The notes: generated from the letters alone by a model not told the origin. A DNA stretch of 56,745 bases from Vagococcus silagei (GCF_004795745.1 NZ_SDGV01000014.1:83755-140499); one strand, 5' to 3'. Counted from the first letter of the stretch, positions 1 through 8,242 are shown. Numbers and translations are program-made.

Positions 1-5
1 CTCAT
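1..5 (-). CDS. Start of a second flagellin gene (partial)
   Basis: Only the start codon and two further bases are inside the window (minus-strand ATGAG). The 20 bases from position 1 are identical to those at the start of the complete flagellin gene (1256-1275), including the ribosome site GGAGG and the spacer to ATG. The same kind of promoter lies upstream. This strongly suggests a tandem flagellin paralogue continuing to the left, but no further protein sequence is visible. Confidence 0.7.
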
Positions 6-53
6 TTGTAATTCCTCCAATATGTTTTTCGTTGAGGTTATCCTCTACCCTAT

Positions 54-80
54 TTATCGGTGTCCATTTAGAAATGTTAA
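54..80 (-). promoter_or_regulatory. Sigma-28-type promoter of the second flagellin gene
   Basis: On the minus strand there is TTAA (77-80), a 15-base spacer and ACCGATAA (54-61). This resembles the sigma-D/FliA consensus TAAA-N15-GCCGATAT. The same boxes with the same spacing precede the complete flagellin gene. The start codon lies about 50 bases downstream. Confidence 0.75.
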
Positions 81-87
81 CCCTAAA

Positions 88-122
88 GAAAAAAAAGAAA
101 CCAAAAATTTTGGTTTCTTTTC
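88..122 (-). terminator. Rho-independent terminator of flagellin gene
   Basis: A 13-bp perfect stem (arms 94-106 and 108-120), GAAACCAAAA-type, is followed on the minus strand by a run of T. It lies just after the flagellin stop codon and only about 8 bases before the -35 of the next flagellin copy, so the two flagellins are probably separate transcripts. Confidence 0.8.
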
Positions 123-135
123 TCACATTCTCAGA

Positions 136-1260
136 TTATTGTAATAATGAAAGAACGCTTTGTGGCATAGCGTTAGCTTGTGCCAACATTGAAGTTGCAG
201 CTTGAGAAAGGATGTTGCTCTTAGTGAAGCTCATCATTTCTTCAGCCATGTCAACGTCACGGATACGTGAGTTAGCTTCTGATAAGTTTTCTTGTGTTGT
301 AGAAAGGTTGTTGATTGTGTGTTGTAGACGGTTTTGTACCGCACCTAAGTCAGAACGAGTGCTTGATACTTGAGTTTTTGCTTTATCAATAACTTCGATA
401 GCATCATTAGCATCTTCTTGTTTTGATAAGTCTAATTCGTTAATTCCTAAAGATTTAGCATCCATTTTACCAATGCTTACGCTGATGTTTTGATCTTTGT
501 TAGCACCGATGTGTAATTTAAGAGCTTTAGTTTTGTCTTCAACTGGAGCAGCAAAAGTTGTTTTTGTTGCAGTTGCTGCAACATCGCCAGCTGTAGCTTT
601 ACCTTCAGTTGTATAAGTAAGTTTACCTACTAAATCACCAGTTTTATCTGTACCTGTATAAATATTTCCATCAGCATCATCTAAGAAGAAACCTGTGTTA
701 ACTGTTGCTTTACCAGCAGTTCCATCAGTACGAGTAAATGATAATTCTAATTTATCTGCTTTAGCTTCATCAGAAACATTAACAGAATAATATTTGCTTG
801 CATCAGCACCTTTAGTTTCAGTTAATGAACCAGCTGTATTGAAGTCACCATTTAATAAAGTTTTCTTGTTGAATTCAGTTGTATCAGAAATACGAGTGAT
901 TTCTTCTTTTAATGCGCTAAATTCTTTATTCAATTCTTTACGGTCATCGTCGCCTAAAGTTCCTGTTGCTGATTGTGAAGCTAAGTCACGCATACGGTTT
1001 AAGATATCGTGAGTTTCGTTTAAAGCACCTTCAGCTGTTTGGATTAATGAAATGCCATCTTGAGCGTTACGAGTTGCTTGTTTAAGACCACTGATTTGGC
1101 CTTTCATTTTTTCAGAGATTGCTAAACCAGCTGCGTCGTCGCCAGCACGGTTGATACGTAATCCTGAAGATAATTTAGCTAAAGAGTTTGATTTTGATGC
1201 GTTTGCTGCACCTAAACGTGAATAAGTGTTTAAAGCTGCTGTATTTGTATTAATTCTCAT
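136..1260 (-). CDS. hag: Flagellin
   Basis: Major filament subunit, exported by the flagellar type III system and polymerised outside the cell. The 374-residue product has the conserved N-terminal D0/D1 helices (MRINTNTAALN, then LSSGLRINRAGDDAAG) and the C-terminal half (NRLQHTINNL, then SMLAQANAMPQSVLSLLQ). A variable, lysine- and threonine-rich domain lies between, at about residues 140-270. I chose ATG 1260 because it sits after GGAGGAATTACAA and gives the canonical MRIN start; an upstream in-frame start would add 13 non-flagellin residues. It has its own sigma-28-type promoter and terminator and is followed by a second flagellin copy. Confidence 0.96.
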   Translation of the reverse strand: MRINTNTAALNTYSRLGAANASKSNSLAKLSSGLRINRAGDDAAGLAISEKMKGQISGLKQATRNAQDGISLIQTAEGALNETHDILNRMRDLASQSATGTLGDDDRKELNKEFSALKEEITRISDTTEFNKKTLLNGDFNTAGSLTETKGADASKYYSVNVSDEAKADKLELSFTRTDGTAGKATVNTGFFLDDADGNIYTGTDKTGDLVGKLTYTTEGKATAGDVAATATKTTFAAPVEDKTKALKLHIGANKDQNISVSIGKMDAKSLGINELDLSKQEDANDAIEVIDKAKTQVSSTRSDLGAVQNRLQHTINNLSTTQENLSEANSRIRDVDMAEEMMSFTKSNILSQAATSMLAQANAMPQSVLSLLQ

Positions 1261-1282
1261 TTGTAATTCCTCCAATTTTATC

Positions 1283-1300
1283 TTTGAGGTTATCCTCAAA
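1283..1300 (-). promoter_or_regulatory. 5' leader stem-loop of flagellin mRNA
   Basis: Minus-strand TTTGAGG-ATAA-CCTCAAA forms a 7-bp stem with a 4-base loop. Its position, 6-23 bases past the -10 box, puts it at the very 5' end of the mRNA, about 20 bases before the ribosome site. The core GAGGATAACCTC is also present before the second flagellin (33-44). It could stabilise the mRNA or bind a regulator such as CsrA; neither is shown. Confidence 0.5.
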
Positions 1301-1305
1301 ACATA

Positions 1306-1332
1306 TTATCGGCAAAAAAAAATAATAGTTAA
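1306..1332 (-). promoter_or_regulatory. Sigma-28-type promoter of flagellin gene
   Basis: Minus-strand TTAA (1329-1332), 15-base spacer, GCCGATAA (1306-1313). The -10 matches the FliA/SigD consensus in seven of eight bases. The predicted start of transcription is about 40 bases before the flagellin ATG. Confidence 0.85.
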
Positions 1333-1370
1333 TCTTTTTAAATAGATTTTTTTTATCCATCTAAAAATGG

Positions 1371-1376
1371 TATAAT
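1371..1376 (+). promoter_or_regulatory. Vegetative -10 box of the DUF1510 gene
   Basis: A perfect TATAAT preceded by TGG. No good -35 is seen in the A/T-rich stretch upstream. Transcription would begin near 1383, which favours the TTG start at 1409 over the ATG at 1388 because the latter would leave almost no leader. Confidence 0.5.
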
Positions 1377-1408
1377 GATGAAGATTAATGAAAGAAATGG
1401 GGATTCTT

Positions 1409-1993
1409 TTGAAACGAAAAATTTATGTCAACAGAAAGTATTTTGGGTATCTCGCAGTTGTACTCATTTGCCTTTTTGCTTTTTCAACTGGCAAGCAAAT
1501 GGCCGCTCGGGACAAGCCACAAGAAACCATTGGCGGAGAAACAATTAAATTAACAGAACCCAGCAATAATCAAAAAGTGGCGAAAACACCTGAAAAGAAA
1601 ATTGTTGATCAAGAAAAAATGCCGACGTTGGATGACTCAAAAAAAGAAACTAAGAAAAAACTACAATCTGCGGATGCTAACGTTAAAGAGTCTTACCAAG
1701 ATTCAAAATGGCATATCGTAAAAACGAGTCAAAGTGAACCGCACCGTATTTCTTTTGATGCTGGTAGTCTCGACCGCATTGAAATGAAAAAAGCTTTTGC
1801 ACAAAGTTTAGATGTGGCGCCAGACTTACTTGAAGAATGGTGGCTCACAAATGTTAAAGGTAACTTAGTTGAAGGATTTCTGACCAATCGCCAAACCGGG
1901 GCTGCTTATCGTGTCGTTATTGAATGGCAACCGGGTAAAGGTTATTTACCTAAACAAGTTGATTCATTACATGTTTTACCTACGCATTACTAA
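1409..1993 (+). CDS. DUF1510 (YrrS-like) membrane-anchored protein
   Basis: A single-pass protein of about 194 residues. It has a basic N-terminus, one membrane helix at about residues 13-30 (YLAVVLICLFAFSTG), a charged lysine/glutamate-rich linker, and a C-terminal domain at about 95-190. The C-terminal pattern (W..V.TSQS..H, EM.KAFA, W.L.N, TG..YRV.IEW..GKGYLP) resembles the DUF1510 domain of Bacillus YrrS as I remember it. YrrS function is unknown; an envelope role is only a guess. TTG 1409 follows a GGGG ribosome site; the alternative ATG at 1388 would add seven residues. It points opposite to its flagellar neighbours and shares a terminator with flgL, so it is probably unrelated to motility. 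Confidence 0.75.
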   Translation: MKRKIYVNRKYFGYLAVVLICLFAFSTGKQMAARDKPQETIGGETIKLTEPSNNQKVAKTPEKKIVDQEKMPTLDDSKKETKKKLQSADANVKESYQDSKWHIVKTSQSEPHRISFDAGSLDRIEMKKAFAQSLDVAPDLLEEWWLTNVKGNLVEGFLTNRQTGAAYRVVIEWQPGKGYLPKQVDSLHVLPTHY

Positions 1994-2040
1994 AAAAATA
2001 AGAGCTAGACTTTAATAATTGTAAAGTCAGCTCTTATTTT
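1994..2040. terminator. Bidirectional terminator between DUF1510 gene and flgL
   Basis: A stem of about 19 bp (AATAAGAGCT outer arm, one bulged base, 7-base loop) has T-runs on both strands. It begins right after the DUF1510 stop codon and touches the flgL stop codon, so it can end both convergent transcripts. Confidence 0.9.
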
Positions 2041-2981
2041 TATACATAATCTAAAATACTTGTTTGTAAGATTTTTGTTCCCATTGAAAGAGACGCTTGA
2101 TATGAAATCAATTCCTTTGAAAAATTCATATACTTTTCAGCAATGTCAACATCTTGTTTGTTTGATAAGACTTGTTTTAAATTCAAGCTTTCCATCTCAT
2201 TACGATCTTTTGCTGCCGATAAGCGGTTTGATAATGTCCCAATTTGAGAACGAACATTCACAAAATTCTCTGAATGGATCGATACTTTTTCAAGAAGCGG
2301 ACCAGATAAAGCGTCTTGATCACCATCATTAATTGCGGTAATCACTTCGTTGAAAAATGAACTCAAATTATCCGGGTCTGCATCAGTTCCTTTTTCATTG
2401 ATAAATAAATTACCATCAGTAATCAAATCAATCGTCACGCCTTTTGATATTTCACGACCTAGATTTGTTTTGACCTGACCATCTTTACTATCAGTTCCGT
2501 GATATTTAATTTCGACTAACTCACCTTTATCATTTTTTACCACTTCAAAAGGAGCTTGTTTTGTATTTTGTCCACCAAAGATATAACGACCATCAAAGTT
2601 TGTGTTCAAAGCATCCACAATTCCTTCAATTTCAGACATAATTTCTTTTTTATTGGCTTCCATTTCTTCTGAACCTTGTGTGCCTGTCGCACTAGAAGTA
2701 ATCAATTGACGAATGCGGTGGAAAGAATCCGACGCGTTACTTAAAGCACCATCTTGTGAGTTACTCCAAGAAATAGCATCATTTATTGTTTCATTAAAAT
2801 ATTTATTTTGTGAAATTTGATCAGTTAAATTAATAATTTTAGCAAATTCAATTGGATTATCAGATGATTTACTGTACTCATTTAAAGTACTCAATTGATT
2901 TTGATATTTTTGTAGTTTACTCGAATTTCGATTGATATTGCGAGTAAAATCAGTATACATCATTGACGTTGAAACTCTCAT
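2040..2981 (-). CDS. flgL: Hook-filament junction protein FlgL
   Basis: The 313-residue flagellin-like protein forms the junction between FlgK and the filament. Its N-terminus (MRVSTSMMYTDFTRNIN) and C-terminus (ELISYQASLSMGTKILQTSILDYV) are typical FlgL ends. The segment GRYIFGGQNT at about residues 140-150 is a FlgL hallmark. It is the last gene of the flgM-flgN-flgK-flgL unit, starts 3 bases after flgK with a clear AGGAG site, and ends at the bidirectional terminator. Confidence 0.95.
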   Translation of the reverse strand: MRVSTSMMYTDFTRNINRNSSKLQKYQNQLSTLNEYSKSSDNPIEFAKIINLTDQISQNKYFNETINDAISWSNSQDGALSNASDSFHRIRQLITSSATGTQGSEEMEANKKEIMSEIEGIVDALNTNFDGRYIFGGQNTKQAPFEVVKNDKGELVEIKYHGTDSKDGQVKTNLGREISKGVTIDLITDGNLFINEKGTDADPDNLSSFFNEVITAINDGDQDALSGPLLEKVSIHSENFVNVRSQIGTLSNRLSAAKDRNEMESLNLKQVLSNKQDVDIAEKYMNFSKELISYQASLSMGTKILQTSILDYV

Positions 2982-2984
2982 ACT

Positions 2985-4520
2985 CTACACTCCTGTTCGA
3001 TTAATTAATGTATCCAGCATCTCTGAAATGACAGAAATAACTTTAGCATTAGCTTGGAAAGCACGTTGGTAACGAATAACGCCTGAAACTTCTTCGTTTA
3101 TATTGACACCTGAAATCGAAGAGTTTTTCACTTCTAATTGATTGACAATATAGTCTTGCGCCATCATTTTATTATCAGCTTGTTGTTTTGAGATACCATT
3201 TTTAGTAACGATATCAACAAATGAACCTAAAAATGTTAAACCACCGTCAACAGCTTTAAAGGTCATTTTATTTTCATCATAAGCAGCGTCTAAATCAGCT
3301 TTTGTAATTGGATAATTAAAAGTGATATCTTTCAATCGTGATATCGCTAAAGCACGTGAACCGTCTCCAACTTCGTGATTATCAATATTTTGTGCTGCAT
3401 TAATTTTTTTAGGATCTTTCTTAATTTCATCAGATACTTTAAGGTTACGTGCATAATTTTTATCACTACCTAAGTCGAAGAAATCAATACTCTTACCATT
3501 ATCTGAATGAATCATATTTACACTAGACGCTAAACCAAATGCAAATTGATTTAATTCCTCTAAACGTTGATCTAATTCAGTTAGAGCGTCTTGATGACCT
3601 TTACTTGATCCAGAAATCACATCCAAAGTTTGATAATCTTTTTCATTTTGTTTATCATTTGAAATCATCAATTGACCAACTTTAAGATCTTTTTGATCAA
3701 CCGTTTCACGATTTACGAGTGAATTTCCACCATGAGAAACTAACGCATTACCATCCTTATCATGGCCAACAACGACACTAATCGTTGAAAGACTATTTGG
3801 CGTTAAGATATCTTGACCATCCATCTTAACCGAAACGCGCCCGTATTGGTCAAAACTCGCATCAACTTTTGAAAAGCCTGCGATATCTTTTAATAAACTA
3901 TCGCGACGATCCAATAAATCATTTGGATAAACGCCATCATTTTGTAGTTTATAGATTTGACTATTGATATCTTGCAATTCAGTTAATTTACCGTTCACAT
4001 CAAGAACACTTTTTTCTAATGTCGATAAAGTATTATTTTTAAGATCATCAATTTGAATCGCCATATGATTAATATTATCTGTTAATGTACTTCCATTCTC
4101 AGATAAAATCGATTTAGCATTATCAAATTCAGGATTATTCGCTAGTTTTGTCCATGAGTCAAAATAGACACTTAAATCATACGACAAACCTTTTACGTCA
4201 TCTCCTTCATTAAAAATACCTTCTAATTGGCCCAAGATATCTGATTTAACTTCATATTGGTGAAGTGCAGAGGTTTCGTTACGGATATTTTTAATGACAA
4301 AATCATCAACAATTCGTGTAATTGACGAAACTTTCACTCCTGTTCCAATTTGTCCAATTCCAGTCATTGTATATGGTAAATCAGCTTGTAAATTCACACG
4401 TTGACGTGAAAATCCTGGAGTATTTGCATTAGAAATATTATGACTTGTTGTTTCTAAGGCTTTTTGTTGTGCGTTCATGCCTTTATTCGCAGTACCTAAT
4501 GTACCAAATAAACCTGCCAT
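2985..4520 (-). CDS. flgK: Hook-associated protein FlgK
   Basis: First hook-filament junction protein, 511 residues. The N-terminal rod/hook motif (GMNAQQKALETTSHNISNAN, then TPGFSRQRV) and the C-terminal motif (EVSGVIRYQRAFQANAKVIS) are intact; the middle is variable. I place the start at ATG 4520 because GGTGA lies 7 bases upstream; an in-frame GTG two codons earlier overlaps that ribosome site. It lies between its likely chaperone flgN and flgL. Confidence 0.95.
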   Translation of the reverse strand: MAGLFGTLGTANKGMNAQQKALETTSHNISNANTPGFSRQRVNLQADLPYTMTGIGQIGTGVKVSSITRIVDDFVIKNIRNETSALHQYEVKSDILGQLEGIFNEGDDVKGLSYDLSVYFDSWTKLANNPEFDNAKSILSENGSTLTDNINHMAIQIDDLKNNTLSTLEKSVLDVNGKLTELQDINSQIYKLQNDGVYPNDLLDRRDSLLKDIAGFSKVDASFDQYGRVSVKMDGQDILTPNSLSTISVVVGHDKDGNALVSHGGNSLVNRETVDQKDLKVGQLMISNDKQNEKDYQTLDVISGSSKGHQDALTELDQRLEELNQFAFGLASSVNMIHSDNGKSIDFFDLGSDKNYARNLKVSDEIKKDPKKINAAQNIDNHEVGDGSRALAISRLKDITFNYPITKADLDAAYDENKMTFKAVDGGLTFLGSFVDIVTKNGISKQQADNKMMAQDYIVNQLEVKNSSISGVNINEEVSGVIRYQRAFQANAKVISVISEMLDTLINRTGV

Positions 4521-4539
4521 AAACACTCACCATCCTTTT

Positions 4540-4899
4540 CTAAAATGATTGTTCAATAAAACTAACATCTTTCTGTTGTGTATATTTTCCATCAGCAGAA
4601 TAAGTTGACTGTGTTTTTTTTGATTCTTTTACAACGGCCGATAAGAATGCATCGTTGTACTGAATTGCTTGTTCGGTCAACATTAAATTAGTTGTTTGTA
4701 GTTCTTTAATTTCTAAAATTAATTGTTTGATTTCTGGACTATCAACAGGTTCAAATGATTCAAACACTGCCACAAATTCTTCTTTTTGTTTTACAATCGC
4801 TTCAATTTTTTCATTTTTATTTTGAATTAAGGCTTTTTGTTCTTTCTTCAAAATTGAAATAAATTGTTTTAAGTAAAAATGCATCTCTTTGTTATCCAT
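4540..4899 (-). CDS. flgN: FlgN-type chaperone
   Basis: A 119-residue, mostly helical, lysine- and glutamate-rich protein. The size, the heptad-like pattern (IEAIVKQKEEFVAVFESF) and a C-terminus with TYSADGKYTQ fit the FlgN/FlhN family. These are cytoplasmic chaperones that deliver FlgK and FlgL to the export gate. Its position directly upstream of flgK and downstream of flgM is the classic arrangement. Sequence conservation in this family is low, so context carries much of the call. Confidence 0.88.
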   Translation of the reverse strand: MDNKEMHFYLKQFISILKKEQKALIQNKNEKIEAIVKQKEEFVAVFESFEPVDSPEIKQLILEIKELQTTNLMLTEQAIQYNDAFLSAVVKESKKTQSTYSADGKYTQQKDVSFIEQSF

Positions 4900-4906
4900 T
4901 GCTTGT

Positions 4907-5188
4907 TTATTCCTTTTCTTGATTCATTTGTGCGATCATAGAATCAGCAATACGCTCAGGAGAAACTTGATAAGTTCCATTTTTAATTGCATTTTTAATA
5001 GCTAATACTTTTGCAGACTGAACATCAGTACTACCACTATTTGCAGCTAATAATTTACGACTGGCTTCTGAAATCTCAATTTGAACCGAAGAATCCTTAC
5101 TTGGTTTATTCGCTTGTTTTGAAGAAACCTTTGCATTTAGATGTTGGCTTGCGTCTAAGTACGCTTGATATTGATGATTTATTTTCAT
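4907..5188 (-). CDS. flgM: Anti-sigma-28 factor FlgM
   Basis: A 93-residue protein that binds FliA and is exported once the hook is finished, releasing late gene expression. The C-terminal sigma-binding half has the family pattern: VQIEISEASR, then VLAIKNAIKNGTYQVSPERIADSMI. The N-terminal half is polar and looks disordered, as usual. It heads the late operon behind a sigma-28-type promoter, so FliA activity would raise FlgM levels, a feedback loop known from other flagellar systems. Confidence 0.94.
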   Translation of the reverse strand: MKINHQYQAYLDASQHLNAKVSSKQANKPSKDSSVQIEISEASRKLLAANSGSTDVQSAKVLAIKNAIKNGTYQVSPERIADSMIAQMNQEKE

Positions 5189-5242
5189 GAAGTCACTTCC
5201 TTTTTTTATACAATTTAAACTGTATAACAGCTCTTACGTCCT

Positions 5243-5269
5243 ATATCGGTCATTTTTAAAAATTATTAA
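5243..5269 (-). promoter_or_regulatory. Sigma-28-type promoter of flgMNKL
   Basis: Minus-strand TTAA (5266-5269), 15-base spacer, ACCGATAT (5243-5250), about 55 bases before the flgM start codon and just downstream of the fliY terminator. The -35, spacing and -10 core match those of both flagellin promoters. Confidence 0.8.
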
Positions 5270-5281
5270 GTCTTTTTAGAT

Positions 5282-5325
5282 AAAAAAATTAGAGGTGACT
5301 ATTTTAATAGCTGCCTCTAATTTTT
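5282..5325 (-). terminator. Terminator of the long flagellar/chemotaxis operon
   Basis: A 12-bp outer stem (AAAAATTAGAGG, arms 5284-5295 and 5314-5325) has a partly paired inner part and is followed on the minus strand by seven T. It lies 2 bases after the fliY stop codon and separates the early operon from flgMNKL. Confidence 0.88.
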
Positions 5326-5327
5326 AA

Positions 5328-6419
5328 TTACGAAATATTATTTAAACGTTGTTTTTGAGACACAATATTTGTAATACGTACGCCAAAGTTTTCATTGATT
5401 ACCACAACTTCACCTTGGGCAATTAATTTACCATTTACAAAAATCTCTAATGGTTCATCTGTTAATTTTTTCAAATCAACGACTGAACCAACGCCAAGTG
5501 ATAGTATTTCTTTAATAGACATTCTAGTCTTTCCTAATGAAACGGTAAAATCAAGTGGCACATCCATTAATAATTCGAGATTTTCAACGTTAGATGTCAC
5601 TTCTTTATTTGATAAATCCTGGAATTCAGGTCTTTGAACATTAATTTTTTTACGATTCACATCATCCACTTTAACTACCTCACTTTTTTTAGGAGCTTCA
5701 ACTGCAACTTCAGCTGGTGCTTCTGTATTTTGTGCGGGTTCTTTACTGAAATCAGCCAACATGATATCACAAATTTCATTTACCATGTCTTCAGTATAAA
5801 TTTGCATAATTTCACTATCAATAACACCTTCAACTGTTAATGAGAATGATGTTTTACAAACGATCTCTTCTGGTGAAATTTTCGCATATTCAACCGCTTG
5901 TTCATCTTCCCAAAGAATAACATTTGGTGGATAGATATCAACTTTTTTCGTTAACATTGTTGCTAACGAAGTCGATGCTGATCCAATCATTTGATTCATT
6001 GCTTCTGCAACCGCGCTTAATTCTAATTCTGTAAACTCTTCTTTTTTAGTCGTTCCGTCATTACCCATCATCAAATCAGCTATGATAATAGCATCTTTAA
6101 CATCAAGTAATAAGAAATTACTACCTTCAAGTCCTTCTCTAAATTCAACAATCGAAGATACTTTTGGTGTAACCAAATCTTCTAAAATTGCTTGGAACGG
6201 TACATAACTTACTTTTGGTGTGGTGATATTCACCGCACGATTTAAAATAGAAGATAATGTTGTAGCAGCCTGAGACATTGCAATATTACCAACTTCTCCA
6301 ATTAAATCCACGATTTCTTGATCAATTGGAATCGCACCAGTATCATTTGTATTTTCATTTGATGTTTCTTTTTCTTTTACGAGTTGATCAATTTGTTCTT
6401 GTGATAAATCATTGGCCAT
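5328..6419 (-). CDS. fliY: Flagellar motor switch protein FliY (CheC-FliN fusion)
   Basis: A 363-residue C-ring protein. An N-terminal LSQEQIDQL motif resembles the CheY-binding peptide of FliM. A CheC-like phosphatase domain at about residues 30-220 carries two E..N active-site helices (EVGNIAMSQAA and EAMNQMIGSA). After a polar linker comes a FliN/SpoA domain at about 280-360 (MDVPLDFTVSLGKTRMSIKEIL). Such proteins hold the rotor switch and dephosphorylate CheY-P. The start codon overlaps the fliM stop (TAATG), so the two are translationally coupled. It is the last gene of the long operon. Confidence 0.95.
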   Translation of the reverse strand: MANDLSQEQIDQLVKEKETSNENTNDTGAIPIDQEIVDLIGEVGNIAMSQAATTLSSILNRAVNITTPKVSYVPFQAILEDLVTPKVSSIVEFREGLEGSNFLLLDVKDAIIIADLMMGNDGTTKKEEFTELELSAVAEAMNQMIGSASTSLATMLTKKVDIYPPNVILWEDEQAVEYAKISPEEIVCKTSFSLTVEGVIDSEIMQIYTEDMVNEICDIMLADFSKEPAQNTEAPAEVAVEAPKKSEVVKVDDVNRKKINVQRPEFQDLSNKEVTSNVENLELLMDVPLDFTVSLGKTRMSIKEILSLGVGSVVDLKKLTDEPLEIFVNGKLIAQGEVVVINENFGVRITNIVSQKQRLNNIS

Positions 6420-7423
6420 TACTCAACATCCCCTTCTATAAACTCCAGTATTTCCACTGCAAGCTTTTCATTATTTTTTCCAGGTCTCACTAACCCAAAA
6501 TACTGATTTTCAATGTAAAGCTTCAATGGATCAGAAATTTTCTGATCCAAGGCAACTACATCGCCTTCTTCTAAGTTAGCAAAATCATACAAGGTCATTG
6601 TTGTTTTGCCTAAACTCGCTTCAACGGCCAAATTGGCAGTCTCAATATTTTTTTTCAAATGTTCATTGTCTTTGCGGCTAAAGCCTTTATCTGAATCAAA
6701 CCAATTACGAATACTTAGTTTGTCCATAATACCTTCAAAGAAGACATAAGGTACACAAAGGTTGATAAATGTGCTCTTTTTAAAAATTGTTGTTCTAAAA
6801 GTAACTAAAACAACTGGTTCATTCGGTGACATATTTTGTAATAGTTGTGGATTAGTATCTAAGCTGTCTAAATGACATTCAAGGTTTTCAATGTCTTTCC
6901 AAGATGATTCAAACGCACCAACCAGCGTTTTCACTACTTCTTCTAAAATCGCAAGTTCAATATCTGTAAATGTTTTCTTATCAGAATCTTGTTCTTGAGC
7001 TCTTGCAATTACTTGCTCAGTACTACCACATAACAATTCAACAATTAGCATACTAAATTGAGGATTCATCTCAATCATTTGGATTCCATTTAATGGCGCC
7101 GAATGAAAGACTCCTAATAATGTAAATTTAGGAATCGAATGAATAAACTCATCATAACTGACTTGTTCAATCGCAGCTAATTTGACACCAACATTTGTTC
7201 TAAGTTGCGTTGTTAATTGATTACTAGCATATTTTGAGAAATCTTCAAAGATCATATGTAGAGTATTAATATACTCTTTAGATAATTTTGTAGGACGCTT
7301 GAAATCATACAACTTCACTTTTTCTTCCGACTCATTTTCTTCTAAAACAATCTCGTCGATATCACCACTATTCATCGCTGAGAGCAATGTATCGATTTCT
7401 TGTTGACTTAATACTTGCTTCAA
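6419..7423 (-). CDS. fliM: Flagellar motor switch protein FliM
   Basis: A 334-residue C-ring protein that binds CheY-P and sets rotation direction. The N-terminal CheY-binding peptide is present (VLSQQEIDTLLSAM). A CheC-like middle domain follows (about 45-230), then a C-terminal SpoA domain (about 255-325, EASLGKTTMTLYDFANLEEGD). The start is a TTG whose last two bases begin the TGA stop of cheW (TTGA), preceded by GAGGG, so coupling with cheW is likely. In Bacillus fliM and fliY sit early, next to fliL; here they are at the distal end of the chemotaxis block. Confidence 0.96.
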   Translation of the reverse strand: MKQVLSQQEIDTLLSAMNSGDIDEIVLEENESEEKVKLYDFKRPTKLSKEYINTLHMIFEDFSKYASNQLTTQLRTNVGVKLAAIEQVSYDEFIHSIPKFTLLGVFHSAPLNGIQMIEMNPQFSMLIVELLCGSTEQVIARAQEQDSDKKTFTDIELAILEEVVKTLVGAFESSWKDIENLECHLDSLDTNPQLLQNMSPNEPVVLVTFRTTIFKKSTFINLCVPYVFFEGIMDKLSIRNWFDSDKGFSRKDNEHLKKNIETANLAVEASLGKTTMTLYDFANLEEGDVVALDQKISDPLKLYIENQYFGLVRPGKNNEKLAVEILEFIEGDVE

Positions 7424-7833
7424 TGAAATCCCTCATTTTCCGAGAATATTGTCATAATATTAATAATATTCGTCATCTTACCATCAATTGAGATTAATCC
7501 TTCAATATTCTGATTTTGTTCTGACTTTTTAATGTGTTGGATATCTTCTGGATTAACTGTGAAAACACCATGGATTTTTTCCACTAAAAGACCAATTTTA
7601 TCAGTATTTTTAGTTAAAACGATAATGTTTTCTAGCTCTTCATTTGTCTCTTCTGCTAAAAATGTAGCAAAATTGACAAGTGTCACGACCGTTCCACGTA
7701 AGTTTATTAATCCTTCAACCCAAATCGGCGCCTGAGGAACTGGGAAAACTTTTCCTTTTTTGATTATTTCACCGACATTTTCAGTTTGAATGCCGTAATA
7801 TTTTTTCTCTTTTACAAATACGATCAGTTGCAT
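7420..7833 (-). CDS. cheW: Chemotaxis adaptor CheW
   Basis: A single CheW domain of 137 residues that links receptors to CheA. Family signatures include the start MQLIVFVKEKKYYGI, the segment WVEGLINLRGTVVTLVNF, and the loop around IGLLVEKIHGVFTV. It is one of two intact cheW genes here and sits between cheY and fliM, overlapping fliM by 4 bases. Its sequence differs clearly from the other cheW, so the two may serve different arrays or have different strengths of coupling. Confidence 0.92.
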   Translation of the reverse strand: MQLIVFVKEKKYYGIQTENVGEIIKKGKVFPVPQAPIWVEGLINLRGTVVTLVNFATFLAEETNEELENIIVLTKNTDKIGLLVEKIHGVFTVNPEDIQHIKKSEQNQNIEGLISIDGKMTNIINIMTIFSENEGFH

Positions 7834-7867
7834 CCAATCTTCCTCTCGTTAAAAAAATTTAGGCAAA

Positions 7868-8230
7868 CTAAAATGTGACTTTGTCTAGTGCTTTGATCAC
7901 GCGATCAGCATCAAATGGTTTAACAATAAAGTCTAGCGCTCCTGAACGAATAGCATCCATAACCATTGCTTGTTGTCCCATTGCACTACACATCAAGATT
8001 TTTGCGTTGCTATCAAATGCTTTGATTTCTTTCAATGCATCTAAGCCGTCCATTTCTGGCATTGTGATATCCATTGTCACGATATCTGGTTGTGTTGCTT
8101 TGTATTTTTCAATTGCTTCTAGACCATTTTGTGCTTCGTCAACGACAACGTAACCATTTTTTTCTAGAATATCCTTTAATTTCATTCTCATAAATACCGC
8201 ATCATCCACGATTAATACTTTTTTTGACAT
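7868..8230 (-). CDS. cheY: Chemotaxis response regulator CheY
   Basis: A stand-alone 120-residue receiver domain. The acidic pocket (D9, D10), phospho-acceptor D54 (TMDITMPEMDG), the S/T position in ILMCSAMGQ and the lysine in FIVKPFDADR are all present. Phosphorylated by CheA, it binds FliM/FliY at the switch. It lies between cheC, its likely phosphatase, and cheW. Confidence 0.97.
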   Translation of the reverse strand: MSKKVLIVDDAVFMRMKLKDILEKNGYVVVDEAQNGLEAIEKYKATQPDIVTMDITMPEMDGLDALKEIKAFDSNAKILMCSAMGQQAMVMDAIRSGALDFIVKPFDADRVIKALDKVTF

Positions 8231-8242
8231 TATAATCTCTCC

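Noticed and set aside
794-1012. Open frames antisense to flagellin and to other motility genes
   Set aside because: They lack ribosome sites and known domains and lie fully inside well-supported genes; they are shadows of codon bias.
1261-1299. A longer flagellin N-terminus
   Set aside because: It would place the ribosome site inside the coding region and give a non-flagellin start before MRINTN.
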